Source: an uncultured Alphaproteobacteria bacterium (lineage in GTDB: Bacteria; Pseudomonadota; Alphaproteobacteria; Rhodobacterales; Rhodobacteraceae). From it: DNA of 33,217 nt. The position numbers and the translations under genes are program-made. Positions 10,401 through 17,839 of the stretch are shown piece by piece (positions within the stretch are counted from its first letter, which is position 1; the number at the start of each line of letters is the position of its first letter). Location of the stretch: contig CABZEW010000021.1 of the NCBI GenBank assembly GCA_902524845.1, forward strand, positions 1 to 33,217, in the 5' to 3' direction. The notes below the pieces were generated by a model that did not search any database, was not told the DNA's origin, and was given only the letters and a program-made list of their open reading frames with translations.

Positions 10401-11162
10401 GTAGTGATTTGTTCCAGTTGAACCATCACTGTTCGTAAAAACATTATAACCCTCATTTAAGCTATTATCAAAGTAGCCAAAGCTACTTGCTCCTGTGCTT
10501 GAATTATCCTCAAAATAATTTATGCCTGAAGCATTGTCATAGTTGAGGTTTGTTGTCTCTATGGTTTCGCCTGTTTCGGCATCAATAGATGTAGCACTAA
10601 AAATATTAACACTGAGGTTATCATCATTATCATAGGTTTTAGTAATTCCTTCTGATGAAATTATTTCTGTTATATCGACTCCATCGGTATTTACATACTG
10701 TTTGGTTGTAGTACCTAACTCGTCGTCGGTGATAGTTGAGAGCGTTACATCTGTCGTAACAAAATTGTCACCATTCTTGACAACTGGGAAATAGTTCCCA
10801 TCCGAGTCCTCAGCGAGAGAGTCAATAACGAAAGACGGTATCTCGATCGTAAACAAATCGCCTAAATTATTTTCTAACTTAAATTCGCTTCCGTATTCGG
10901 TTTGACCGTATAGGCTGGGGTCACCATCGCCCTCGAAAACTGGCTCATCTAAAGAGTTTAGTTCATTTAAAATAGAGAAGCTAAAAACTTCAAGGGTATC
11001 GTTATTCTGATTGCCCAAATAAAACTCATCTACGACACTTTGAGAGTAAGAGGAGTAAGTTTCGGTCTGTCCAAACAAAAGATAGTGGTTAGAACAGGTA
11101 AAAAGAACAAAAATTATTGCCCAAATTCCAGTTTTTCTAAATCGACCCCAGATTTCCACCAT
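7407..11162 (-). CDS. Large secreted repeat protein of unknown function
   Basis: 1251 residues, ATG start with AGAAGGA 3 bases upstream. An N-terminal basic stretch and hydrophobic segment (about residues 10-31) look like a signal peptide, so it is probably exported. Residues 139-359 and 360-579 form two copies of a 221-residue unit rich in Asn, Asp, Ser, Thr, Gly and Tyr (for example TNSDGSTGTN and TNSDGSSGTN). Two shorter 46-residue units follow at about 580-625 and 625-670 (SAQETIDAAEIRV versus AGQETINLAAQRV). A Pro/Glu/Val-rich linker lies around 780-890, with an acidic-Pro patch (PPHDDDAPP), and then a more helical C-terminal ~370 residues. I recognise no named domain. The repeats suggest a surface or matrix protein. 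Downstream of the lipoprotein gene on the same strand. Confidence 0.8.
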   Translation of the reverse strand: MVEIWGRFRKTGIWAIIFVLFTCSNHYLLFGQTETYSSYSQSVVDEFYLGNQNNDTLEVFSFSILNELNSLDEPVFEGDGDPSLYGQTEYGSEFKLENNLGDLFTIEIPSFVIDSLAEDSDGNYFPVVKNGDNFVTTDVTLSTITDDELGTTTKQYVNTDGVDITEIISSEGITKTYDNDDNLSVNIFSATSIDAETGETIETTNLNYDNASGINYFEDNSSTGASSFGYFDNSLNEGYNVFTNSDGSTGTNHYSPLGSLYEVNYEDGSYEKNYNQTDEFGNSDFLIEGSDPDGNITFEFYDETLTSAGALNFTFTGSSSDEDGNTTQIFSRDNGNGQVVKTITTDGTATLAVDYIDTNVSLTQTVDETSNTTTNIYENPDGVNVTEYIGENSINTTYENGDNLTVSEFSSTHTDANTNAIITTSGFNYNNSEGTNYYSNTQSNGYSSIGFYDNVLNTGYSEFTNSDGSSGTNFYNSNGSVYEIENADGTITKNYNQNDGSGNYDYLIESVDSNGTASFEFYNEAITYANRIPYSLSTSSTTNGNVTALYTSGDATSRLMKTVTSDGLETIIVTNGTDIVTFGDETSIADKDALEESAQETIDAAEIRVTEGQEVIADATTVTTVSFSGEASDYADAEALVIAGQETINLAAQRVLDGEETKTNATINTNTILPISLKGLYDTVNGQAVSPEMGYVKLNDGSSNNYINLQTGDVIEFFVKPSTEYFAKHQDGETFYIDRPVPEDEGAETIVVEVPEYDTSTTNQAETVQVAGPGEELVTLPSGEVKVYITTIYVQAPASKFKPDQIVMPVDSTGDYNYEVEPAVAETFPDEVEVVAIPEEEAEVISEKVKQIKQAKDAPTNPPHDDDAPPALDPGIEAMIKLKILLNDVQKAPVMLLSEGKKTIQKEFPIMSNELIDLVIDLANPNEKFDLIRDPKNFIDNQLSNVSNLQELNSILSKDLSQKDLIKVYNLVLYKFSEDLANLGFESLSNQKVNFSVDITSADQILDQIQLQTDIMAIAPLLGSNGASQALSNLLIEPVKIDPGSSTALFQSSESQKVINQVKRFSNVINSINNLSSRINTTESLVDNDIPVIEVNVGVGESIADALEEKLAEDKRLNTNFQPRNISSKLQKYDFDIPPLEESSEPAATPLLLADAPVISDRELQLVAETTEATNNILDATINRMLTELGSTSIDTDSTQLISAANILERPDPQTSVIREDTVLGNALLSTQKLRQVEDIRAIFQILGIGS
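9423..10085 (-). repeat. 221-residue protein repeat, copy B
   Basis: This segment encodes residues 360-580 of the large secreted protein and is the second tandem copy with an exact 221-residue period. A third copy may begin immediately after (VTFGDETS resembles the start of copy B), but it runs at once into the shorter 46-residue repeats. Confidence 0.85.
10086..10748 (-). repeat. 221-residue protein repeat, copy A
   Basis: This segment encodes residues 139-359 of the large secreted protein. It aligns without gaps to copy B: starts VTLSTI/VSLTQT, cores NYNQTDEFGNSDFLIE/NYNQNDGSGNYDYLIE, then FEFYDE/FEFYNE, and ends VVKTITTDG/LMKTVTSDG. The copies are clearly diverged, so the duplication is not recent. 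Confidence 0.85.
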
Positions 11163-11179
11163 TTCCTTCTCTCAAATGT

Positions 11180-11217
11180 TTTGTTTTGCTTAGTTTGAGC
11201 GTTAAAGGCAAAACAAA
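11180..11217. repeat. Inverted repeat upstream of the large secreted-protein gene
   Basis: TTTGTTTTGC at 11180-11189 is the exact reverse complement of GCAAAACAAA at 11208-11217, with 18 bases between the arms. It lies 17-55 bases upstream of the minus-strand start codon, so it could be an operator, a leader-RNA hairpin or the terminator of the lipoprotein gene. No T-run follows on the minus strand, which weakens the terminator reading. Confidence 0.45.
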
Positions 11218-11289
11218 TAGACTAACATTCGTAACTAATATAATATTCGACTAGAATACATAAAATGATAGCAAAAATTTAGTTTTTTA

Positions 11290-11550
11290 TTAAATGCTTT
11301 CGGCTTTGAGCCAATACGAGCTCACGCAGCTTTCAATTAAAAGCTGATCTCCACTAAGTACCTTTTTCTGGCATTCAGAATAATGGTATTTTTCTTGTGT
11401 CTCTTTGGTGGTTGTTCTGTAAAATAATTTGGAACCAGGTGATCCAAGATAATAGTCTTCTGAAAATAATTTATTTATATCTTCGTCAAGGTTGTTGCTT
11501 GAGCAGGATGCGCTTAACGATAAAATTATCATCACGAGTATTGTTCTCAT
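11290..11550 (-). CDS. Small putative lipoprotein
   Basis: 86 residues. The N-terminus is a short lipoprotein signal: MRT, a hydrophobic run and then LSLSASC, with the candidate lipidated cysteine at residue 16 followed by SSNN. The remaining ~70 residues are polar and contain two further cysteines (SECQKK and ESCVSS), which could form a disulfide in the periplasm. No named family is recognised. It lies 127 bases upstream of the large secreted protein on the same strand, so the two may be coexpressed at the cell surface. The start is ATG; no strong ribosome binding site is seen. The coding call rests on the signal sequence and context. Confidence 0.65.
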   Translation of the reverse strand: MRTILVMIILSLSASCSSNNLDEDINKLFSEDYYLGSPGSKLFYRTTTKETQEKYHYSECQKKVLSGDQLLIESCVSSYWLKAESI

Positions 11551-11585
11551 GAAATGACCATTGCACTTTTCGTGCCATATCTCAG

Positions 11586-11660
11586 TGGTGCTGCCGGAGA
11601 GATTTGAACTCTCGGCCTCTCCCTTACCAAGGGAGTGCTCTACCCCTGAGCTACGGCAGC
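11586..11660 (-). tRNA. tRNA-Thr (anticodon GGU)
   Basis: Read on the minus strand, acceptor GCTGCCG pairs with CGGCAGC, the D arm is GCTC/GAGC, the anticodon stem is CTCCC/GGGAG with loop TTGGTAA (anticodon GGT), the T stem is GAGAG/CTCTC with loop TTCAAAT, and CCA is encoded. All stems pair perfectly and the length is 75. Confidence 0.96.
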
Positions 11661-11730
11661 AAGTAACCCTTTAGTTTTTTTTTTTTTATTATATACATAT
11701 AGTGCATCTGTAAAGTAAAAGGTTTCGGTG

Positions 11731-11856
11731 GTGAGCGATACAAAAGAAAAACCCAAAAAAATAAAGGATCAGAAAAAAAAGGGAAAGCTCACAAGAGCAG
11801 AAAAATTGGCAAATGCCTTAAAAAAAAATATGAAATTGAGAAAAGAAAAAAAATAG
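11731..11856 (+). CDS. Very small lysine-rich protein upstream of murA
   Basis: 41 residues, GTG start at 11731 (a second GTG lies at 11728), stop TAG at 11856, only 15 bases before murA. The product is extremely basic, with about 18 lysines, and has the core KGKLTRAEKLANALKKNMKL. I recall short basic proteins with a similar LTRAEKLA..L..N core in front of murA in other Alphaproteobacteria, which supports a real gene, but this is from memory. It may bind RNA or ribosomes; no function is known to me. The main alternative is a chance open frame in an A-rich leader. Confidence 0.55.
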   Translation: MSDTKEKPKKIKDQKKKGKLTRAEKLANALKKNMKLRKEKK

Positions 11857-11871
11857 CTAATAGAGGCTTAA

Positions 11872-13137
11872 TTGAAAGAAAAAATTTTTATTGAAGGTGG
11901 AAAAAAGTTATCTGGCACTATACCGATATCTGGTGCAAAAAACTCTTGTCTTACTTTAATGCCATTATCACTTTTAAGCGAGCATGCATTAACCTTAAAG
12001 AATGTGCCTAGCCTCTCAGATGTTGACACGATGAATTCGTTACTCAAGAGCCTAGGGTGTTTAGTAAACTATACAAAGTCAGAAAAGAGACTTAATCTCA
12101 AAATGTCCGATCAGACTTTGTTTCTAGCAGACTATGAAATTGTAAAAAAAATGAGAGCTTCTATTTTGGTTCTAGGCCCTTTACTGGCGAGGTTTGGTCA
12201 AGCAATAGTTGCTCTTCCTGGTGGATGTGCAATAGGCGCAAGGCCCATAAACCTTCATTTAATGGCACTAGAAGCACTTGGAGCACGTTTTTCAATAGAA
12301 AACGGTTATGTAAAAGGAAAAGTGGGCAGCCGCTTAAAAGGTTGCAAAATAGAGTTTCCATTTAAGTCTGTTGGTGCCACAGCGAACACTATAATGGCAG
12401 CCGTTTTAGCTAAAGGTTCCACTAAACTACTAAATGTTGCCAGAGAGCCAGAAATAATAGATTTGTGTAAATGTTTAAAAGCTATGGGCTCAAAAATCGA
12501 AGGTGAAGGGGAAAGCACTATAATTATAGAAGGGGTTGATAGCCTATTAGAAACAGCTCACAGTGTGGTAATGGATAGAATTGAACTTGGGACATTTATA
12601 ATTGCAGGGGCCATAGCAGATTCAGATATCAAATTAACAGGTGGTAACACTGCTCTGCTTGAAAAATTTATTGATAAGCTGTATCGAGTGGGTGTGGAAG
12701 TACATCAAACCAAAGACTACATATCTGTAAAGAGAATAAATAGCTCAGCAATCAAGAGTACCAATATTCTGACTGAACCTTTTCCAGGGTTCCCTACTGA
12801 TCTTCAAGCACAAATGATGGCCCTATTATCTATTGCTGAAGGAGTGTCCATCATTGAGGAAAAAATATTTGAAAATCGATTCATGCATGTCCCTGAACTA
12901 ATAAGGATGGGTGCAAATATAGAGATTGAAGGGAGAAAAGCCATAATTTCTGGAGTGGATAAACTTAAAGCGGCTCCCGTTAAAGCAACAGATCTTCGAG
13001 CCTCGGTTTCATTAGTTTTAGCTGGTCTAGTTGCAGAGGGAAATACCGAAATCGATAAAATTCATCACATTGATAGAGGTTATGAAGATATCATTGAAAA
13101 GCTCACAGCATGTGGGGCGGATATAAGAAGGCATTAG
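11872..13137 (+). CDS. murA: UDP-N-acetylglucosamine 1-carboxyvinyltransferase
   Basis: 421 residues, the normal MurA length. It transfers enolpyruvate from PEP to UDP-GlcNAc, the first committed step of peptidoglycan synthesis, in the cytoplasm. The active-site lysine lies in SGAKNSCL at the N-terminus and the catalytic cysteine is Cys119 in LPGGCAIGARP, the fosfomycin-sensitive Cys form. Later motifs include PFPGFPTDLQAQ and the C-terminal TDLRASVSLVLAGL. The start is TTG at 11872, preceded by AGAGGC; no in-frame ATG fits better. It begins a dense run of same-strand genes, with hisD 2 bases downstream. Confidence 0.96.
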   Translation: MKEKIFIEGGKKLSGTIPISGAKNSCLTLMPLSLLSEHALTLKNVPSLSDVDTMNSLLKSLGCLVNYTKSEKRLNLKMSDQTLFLADYEIVKKMRASILVLGPLLARFGQAIVALPGGCAIGARPINLHLMALEALGARFSIENGYVKGKVGSRLKGCKIEFPFKSVGATANTIMAAVLAKGSTKLLNVAREPEIIDLCKCLKAMGSKIEGEGESTIIIEGVDSLLETAHSVVMDRIELGTFIIAGAIADSDIKLTGGNTALLEKFIDKLYRVGVEVHQTKDYISVKRINSSAIKSTNILTEPFPGFPTDLQAQMMALLSIAEGVSIIEEKIFENRFMHVPELIRMGANIEIEGRKAIISGVDKLKAAPVKATDLRASVSLVLAGLVAEGNTEIDKIHHIDRGYEDIIEKLTACGADIRRH

Positions 13138-13139
13138 AT

Positions 13140-14435
13140 ATGAAAAATTTTTTCTTTTATGAAGATAGAAATTTCCCTAGTACCTTCGCTAGCTTTTTAA
13201 AGACTAGACAACAAACAAATGCTGAAATTGTAGGGCTTGTAGGAAAGATAATTGAGGATGTAAGGCTTAGGAAAGACACTGCTGTGATTGAATACACAAA
13301 AAAATTTGATAATATTGATCTAAGCAAGGGGGGCTTTTTTTTTAATCCAAATGATATTGAAGAAAGTATTTGTCGAATTGGGTCGCTAGATAAAGAGGCC
13401 ATCGATCTATCAATTGCAAGGGTTTCGGAATTCCACAAAAAGCAAATGCCTGCAAACTTAAACTGGAAAGATGAGCTGGGGATTGAACTTGGCTGGATGT
13501 GGAAACCGATAGATCGAGTAGGAGTTTATGTGCCGGGCGGTAAAGCCTCATACCCTTCTTCTGCGATTATGAATATTGTGCCTGCAATGGTGGCTGGGGT
13601 TAATGATATTGTCTTAGCGTCACCTAATACAAACGGAACTTTTAATCCTTTAACGCTTTACGCTTCGAGTGTAATGGATGTTACAAAAATATTGCGCGTG
13701 GGAGGTGCTCAAGCTGTTGCGGCTCTGGCGTTTGGGACTGAGACAATTGAAAAGGTGAATAAAATTACCGGTCCAGGAAACGAATATGTTGCGGAAGCAA
13801 AAAGGCAAGTTTTTGGAAGAGTTGGTATCGACTCTGTAGCGGGACCTTCGGAAGTTTTAGTAATCTCAGATAAAACTATGCCTGAGAAGCTCGCAGCTTT
13901 AGACTTGTTAGCACAAGCTGAACATGACCAAAATGCACAGTCAATCCTGATTACCAATGATCAAGAGTATGCCTTAAAGGTAGAAAATGAAATTGAAAAT
14001 TATTTAAAGAAGTTAAAACGAAAAGAAGTTGCAGAACTCAGTTGGAGAAAATTTGGAGCTATTGTAATTGTTCCAGATTTTAACAAAGCGATTGAGGTAT
14101 CAAATTTTGTTGCCCCTGAACATTTACAACTTTGTTTTGCCGATGCTGAACATTATTTAGGTCATATAAAAAATGCAGGATCAATTTTTTTAGGTTTTTG
14201 GTCACCTGAAGCTATGGGTGATTATATCACTGGATCAAACCATGTGCTACCTACTAATGGAACTGCTAAATTTTCTTCATCGCTCTCCGTTTTTGACTTT
14301 ATGAAAAGAGTAGCCATTACTAAAGTGAATAAAAATGGGTTCAAGAAACTTGGCCCTGCGGTTGTAAGGCTGGCCAATTCTGAAGGTCTTCAAGCACACT
14401 CTCTTTCCGTTTCCGAGAGGCTTAAAGATCTCTAA
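13140..14435 (+). CDS. hisD: Histidinol dehydrogenase
   Basis: 431 residues with the ATG at 13140, which is 2 bases after murA and has AAGAAGG about 8 bases upstream. An in-frame ATG at 13110 inside murA would add ten unlikely residues. The enzyme oxidises L-histidinol to L-histidine in two NAD steps, the end of histidine synthesis. Family motifs are VGVYVPGGKASYPSS, GPSEVLVI and LLAQAEHDQNAQS; the catalytic Glu-His pair is in VAPEHLQL at residues 327-328. It lies apart from other his genes, as is normal for this alphaproteobacterial cluster. Confidence 0.96.
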   Translation: MKNFFFYEDRNFPSTFASFLKTRQQTNAEIVGLVGKIIEDVRLRKDTAVIEYTKKFDNIDLSKGGFFFNPNDIEESICRIGSLDKEAIDLSIARVSEFHKKQMPANLNWKDELGIELGWMWKPIDRVGVYVPGGKASYPSSAIMNIVPAMVAGVNDIVLASPNTNGTFNPLTLYASSVMDVTKILRVGGAQAVAALAFGTETIEKVNKITGPGNEYVAEAKRQVFGRVGIDSVAGPSEVLVISDKTMPEKLAALDLLAQAEHDQNAQSILITNDQEYALKVENEIENYLKKLKRKEVAELSWRKFGAIVIVPDFNKAIEVSNFVAPEHLQLCFADAEHYLGHIKNAGSIFLGFWSPEAMGDYITGSNHVLPTNGTAKFSSSLSVFDFMKRVAITKVNKNGFKKLGPAVVRLANSEGLQAHSLSVSERLKDL

Positions 14436-14447
14436 TAAGAAGGTGAA

Positions 14448-14915
14448 ATGTCAACACTTATATCAATAAGTATTAAACAGGATGATTTTAATTTGCCAAC
14501 ACCGGAGGTTTTGCAAGAACAAAATCTTGCTATCTATGATTTAGAACAGACTAATTTTTTTCAGCTTGTCGGATTTGAGGGCTATGATAAAATTAAATTA
14601 AATATTTCTCTCTCTGGTAACTCACTGGTTTTTGAAATTAGTTCTAAAAAAGACGAAACATTAAAGACCTTTTTTCTCTCTCTTACGCCTTTGAAGCAAA
14701 TAATTAATGACTACTACACAATTTGTGAGAGTTATTTTAATGCTGTGAAAAGTCTTCCAATAGATAAGATTGAGTCTATCGATATGGGCCGTAAGGGAAT
14801 ACATAATGAAGGAGCCCGTGTGATAATTGAGAGACTAGAAAAAAGGGTCAAAACTGACATGGAAACATCACGACGAATTTTTACTTTAATCTACGCTCTA
14901 ACTTACGAAAGGTAA
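14448..14915 (+). CDS. UPF0262 family protein
   Basis: 155 residues, ATG start with AAGAAGG about 6 bases upstream. It matches my recollection of the UPF0262 family: an N-terminal segment with AIYDLEQTNFFQL, a central KLNISLSGNSLVFEI, then YYTICESYFNAV, the highly conserved IDMGRKGIHNEGA, and a C-terminal RRIFTLIYAL. The family is confined to Alphaproteobacteria and sits between hisD and the small phosphatase, exactly as here. Its biochemical function is unknown. It is cytoplasmic with no signal or membrane segment. It is 12 bases after hisD and 2 bases before the next gene, so surely in the same transcript. Confidence 0.9.
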   Translation: MSTLISISIKQDDFNLPTPEVLQEQNLAIYDLEQTNFFQLVGFEGYDKIKLNISLSGNSLVFEISSKKDETLKTFFLSLTPLKQIINDYYTICESYFNAVKSLPIDKIESIDMGRKGIHNEGARVIIERLEKRVKTDMETSRRIFTLIYALTYER

Positions 14916-14917
14916 AA

Positions 14918-15370
14918 GTGAAGAATAGAATTATTCAATCGGTGCTTTTTTGTTGCAACTATAATTCGGTTAGATCTCCAATGGCTGAAGGTATATTCAA
15001 AAATCTTATAGGAAGAAAAATATTCGTCCAATCTGCAGGAGTATTTGATACGCTTGAAATTGACGGATTTACCGTTAAAGTTTGTAATGAGATCAACGTA
15101 AAATTAAGCAAGCACAGAGTTAGGTCTGTCAAAGAGATGGAAAAAGAGGGTGGTTTTATAGGAAGCTTTGATCTCATAATTCCGTTAACAAAAGAGTCTT
15201 CTGAAGAAGCTTACAAATATTCGACCTATTCGAATGTAATGATAGAAGATTGGATCGTGGATGAACCCATAAAAAATGAAAACGATATTAACCAAACCCT
15301 TTGTTCTTATAGAATGACAAGAGATATTATTTTTGACAAAATTAATGAACGTTTCAAAGGTTATTTTTAA
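14918..15370 (+). CDS. Low-molecular-weight protein-tyrosine-phosphatase-like protein
   Basis: 150 residues, GTG start 2 bases after the UPF0262 stop. The phosphate-binding loop C-X5-R-S is CNYNSVRS with Cys13 and Arg19, followed by PMAEGIF, as in LMW phosphatases and related arsenate reductases. The general-acid aspartate is less clear: the C-terminal region reads MIEDWIVDEP, and DW or DEP may serve. The family removes phosphate from tyrosine in cytoplasmic proteins through a cysteinyl-phosphate intermediate, or reduces arsenate in some members. Its fixed place beside infA in Alphaproteobacteria suggests a housekeeping role that remains undefined. Confidence 0.85.
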   Translation: MKNRIIQSVLFCCNYNSVRSPMAEGIFKNLIGRKIFVQSAGVFDTLEIDGFTVKVCNEINVKLSKHRVRSVKEMEKEGGFIGSFDLIIPLTKESSEEAYKYSTYSNVMIEDWIVDEPIKNENDINQTLCSYRMTRDIIFDKINERFKGYF

Positions 15371-15433
15371 TAGCAAAAAATCCTTTATTTTTTGTAAAAA
15401 GTAATTATAACGTCATACAAAGTTGGAGTTTTT

Positions 15434-15652
15434 ATGGCAAAAGAGGAAATGCTGGAGTTTCCAGGGTTGGTTAAAGAGTTGCTACCTAATGCAACCTTCA
15501 GGGTGGAGCTCGAGAATGGGCACGAAATAATAGCGCATACGGCTGGTAAGATGCGAAAAAATAGGATTAGAGTTCTTGCTGGCGATAAAGTTCAAGTTGA
15601 AATGACGCCTTATGACCTTACAAAGGGAAGAATTAACTACAGATACAAGTAA
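15434..15652 (+). CDS. infA: Translation initiation factor IF-1
   Basis: 72 residues, exactly the family length, one S1/OB-fold domain: [19 protein letters not shown], then [17 protein letters not shown] and a C-terminal [15 protein letters not shown]. It binds the ribosomal A site of the 30S subunit during initiation. The ATG start is preceded by GGAG at about 8 bases. A 63-base gap precedes it, holding an AT-only inverted repeat (CAAAAAAT/ATTTTTTG at about 15374-15394) that might separate transcripts, so infA may have its own promoter. maf overlaps its 3' end. Confidence 0.98.
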   Translation: MAKEEMLEFPGLVKELLPNATFRVELENGHEIIAHTAGKMRKNRIRVLAGDKVQVEMTPYDLTKGRINYRYK

Positions 15653-16223
15653 GTTGCTTATTTTAGGATCTGGAAGCTCTGCAAGGAAAGGGCTGTTAAA
15701 GACCGTAGGGCTTGTTCCTGATAAAGTAGTGATACCTGATGTTGATGAAGGTCTAAAATCAAATGAGAGCCCCCGACATTATGTCAAAAGAATAGCAACC
15801 CAAAAAGCAAATGCTATAAACCCTGAAAAGGGATCATATTTGATCACTGCTGACACAACAGTTACCGTGGGCAGAAGATTTTTAATGAAGACATACGATG
15901 ATATAAAGGCTGAGAGACATTTGAGATTACTTTCTGGGCGAAGACACAGTGTGTTCACAGCTTTTTGTGTGAAACATAATGGCTTACTTAGATTGGGCTT
16001 GGTGAAAACCGATTTAAAAATGAAGTTGTTAACTGATAAAGAAATCATCACATATCTTGATTCAAGAGAGTGGATGGGGTGCGCTGGAGCCTACAGCATT
16101 CAAGGAAGAGCTAAGTGTTTTTTCCCATTCATTTCTGGCTGTTATTCAAACGTTATTGGTTTGCCTTTGCCAAAGTTAACAAGCGTATTAAATGCAATGG
16201 GCTATTTTGAAAAAAGACATTAA
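15612..16223 (+). CDS. maf: Maf-like nucleoside triphosphate pyrophosphatase
   Basis: 203 residues from the ATG at 15612, overlapping infA by 41 bases. A TTG at 15654 would give 189 residues, with the usual Maf opening right at the N-terminus, and cannot be excluded. Motifs: [14 protein letters not shown] (P-loop-like start), a catalytic-base region [23 protein letters not shown] and the C-terminal [19 protein letters not shown]. The family hydrolyses noncanonical or modified nucleotides such as dTTP/UTP or m7GTP and acts in house-cleaning or septum control. The middle motif reads MKTYDD where KP is usual. It sits between infA and the RNase gene, the standard alphaproteobacterial order. Confidence 0.9.
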   Translation: MTLQREELTTDTSKLLILGSGSSARKGLLKTVGLVPDKVVIPDVDEGLKSNESPRHYVKRIATQKANAINPEKGSYLITADTTVTVGRRFLMKTYDDIKAERHLRLLSGRRHSVFTAFCVKHNGLLRLGLVKTDLKMKLLTDKEIITYLDSREWMGCAGAYSIQGRAKCFFPFISGCYSNVIGLPLPKLTSVLNAMGYFEKRH

Positions 16224-17247
16224 AAGAAAATTGATAATTGAAAAATATGGACAAGGAAATGCGGTAGTTGTTTTCGATAGCAAAAAAATTATTGATCTAT
16301 TCGTTGATCCACCCTCCAATTCTAATTTTTATCCCCCAAATACTTTCGTTGAGGCTAAAATACAAAGGAGAATATCCAAAAGAGGAGGATATTTCGTTAG
16401 GTTACCAAATGGTTATCAGGGGTTTCTAAAGTCAAGCAGTGACTATAACGAAGGAACGGCATTAGTTCTACTTTCGAAGGTTTTTTTCGACGAGGATAAA
16501 CCTCAAACCTTTACCGATAAATTGAAAGTTATCTCTAAATATTTTGTATTAAAACTTGGAGAAGTTGGGTTTTCATTCTCAAAAAAAACTCCAAAGAGCT
16601 TCAATAAAGCAACACTTGTTCCTATCCTTAAGAAAAAAATTAAAAATCATGAGGGTATTTTCGTGATTTGTAGATCGCAAATAGCGGATATTAGTTTCGA
16701 AAGGATCATTAAAGAGTTAGAAGCAATACTAGAACATTATAAATCAATCAAAGAAGCGGTAGAGCATAAAAAAAAGTATTGTGATGGCAAAGCAAAAAAG
16801 AGCGCATTAGATGTGTATGATGTTGAGAAATATCTTGTTATTGAAGAGGAAGGAATATTCGAACGATTAGGTTTATGGGACAAAATAAACGAACTCAGTC
16901 AAAAAAAAATTTGTATTTCTCATGGGTCTTCTTTATCGTTTGAGCAGACAAGCGCATTTTTTGCTATTGATGTGAATTCGGGTAAAAATCTGCAGTTGGG
17001 AGCTTCAGAATTGAATTTAATTGCTTGTAGTGAGATATGCAGGCTGATAAAGGTTCTAGGAATAGGTGGAAAAATCATTATCGATTTTCTGCCATGCCCC
17101 AAATCCGAGAAAACGATAATATATAATTCTATAGTAGGGTATTTTCTCAATGATATTGTGCCAAATAAAATATGGGGATGGACAAACGGCGGTTCGTTTG
17201 AGCTGGAACGCAAAAGAGATAAAAGCCCATTAAAACTGTTAATTTAG
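16192..17247 (+). CDS. Ribonuclease E/G family protein, short form
   Basis: 351 residues from the ATG at 16192, overlapping maf by 32 bases; a TTG at 16207 is an alternative. The N-terminal ~100 residues resemble an S1-like RNA-binding segment (VEAKIQRRISKRGGYFVRL). The catalytic core carries two metal-binding aspartates, Asp260 in FFAIDVNSG and Asp298 in GGKIIIDFLPCP, as in RNase E/G. The chain ends before where the zinc-link CPxC of RNase E would lie, so it is a minimal form like those I recall in this position in other Alphaproteobacteria. It probably cleaves single-stranded RNA in the cytoplasm; whether it forms the usual dimer or tetramer without the zinc link is unclear. It ends 49 bases before tRNA-Phe. 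Confidence 0.85.
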   Translation: MQWAILKKDIKRKLIIEKYGQGNAVVVFDSKKIIDLFVDPPSNSNFYPPNTFVEAKIQRRISKRGGYFVRLPNGYQGFLKSSSDYNEGTALVLLSKVFFDEDKPQTFTDKLKVISKYFVLKLGEVGFSFSKKTPKSFNKATLVPILKKKIKNHEGIFVICRSQIADISFERIIKELEAILEHYKSIKEAVEHKKKYCDGKAKKSALDVYDVEKYLVIEEEGIFERLGLWDKINELSQKKICISHGSSLSFEQTSAFFAIDVNSGKNLQLGASELNLIACSEICRLIKVLGIGGKIIIDFLPCPKSEKTIIYNSIVGYFLNDIVPNKIWGWTNGGSFELERKRDKSPLKLLI

Positions 17248-17296
17248 GATAATTAGAGTTGGACAATTAAATTAAGTTGAGGTAACCAAGTAGAGT

Positions 17297-17371
<75 letters not shown>

Positions 17372-17414
17372 CTTCAATCTAGCAGCAATCACTTTAATTA
17401 GTAATCACACCAAA

Positions 17415-17442
17415 ATTTATATGAAATTGATTTCATATAAAT
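17415..17442. repeat. 28-base palindrome just after tRNA-Phe
   Basis: ATTTATATGAAAT at 17415-17427 is exactly complementary to ATTTCATATAAAT at 17430-17442, with a 2-base centre. It lies 43 bases after tRNA-Phe. It could be a terminator for the tRNA or infA transcript, but there is no T-run right after it; a protein-binding or recombination site at the island border is the alternative. Confidence 0.5.
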
Positions 17443-17623
17443 AAGCTGTCTTTTGTCAAAGTGCGTGTGACCGGTGTTAACCAGGGATTATTTGGCCAAA
17501 CTAGATGCGATGAAAAGAAGGGACGAGAATCCTGAATCACGAATCGCATGCCTCGAAACTCGGCGCGCAATTAATAGCTTAAAATTTATTTTGAAGTGGG
17601 TTATCTCCCAAAAAAAACTTCGA

Positions 17624-17839
17624 TCAGCAATATTTCTCTTTGACCAGAAAAAAAGTACAAGCTCCATTATATTTGCCTTCTTTTGGTGAGTATTCGCAGT
17701 GTAAAGACCCTTCTTCATAATGATGCTCAAAATGACCATCAGCAAGTTTATTTGTTCCCTCATAATACATAAGTTCATTTCTTTTTCCTTTTGTATTACC
17801 AGATTTCCCTACAGCAATATCGCTTATAGCATCTATCAC
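17624..17839 (-). pseudogene. Possible MORN-like repeat fragment
   Basis: 71 codons starting ATG. The product contains spaced aromatic-Glu-Gly patterns (MYYEGTNKLADGHF, HHYEEGSLHCEYS, EGKYNGACTFF) that resemble MORN or YwqK-type repeats. It is very short, has no signal peptide and stops abruptly; an adjacent frame stays open past its end, which would fit a frameshifted remnant. It may equally be a chance open frame. Confidence 0.25.

Noticed and set aside
13110-13140. hisD start at the ATG at 13110
   Set aside because: It lies inside murA and adds ten residues not typical of HisD; the ATG at 13140 has a good ribosome binding site.
17474-17689. 71-codon plus-strand frame after tRNA-Phe as an integrase or other gene
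   Set aside because: No integrase catalytic motifs; the C-terminal half is low complexity and conflicts with minus-strand frames.
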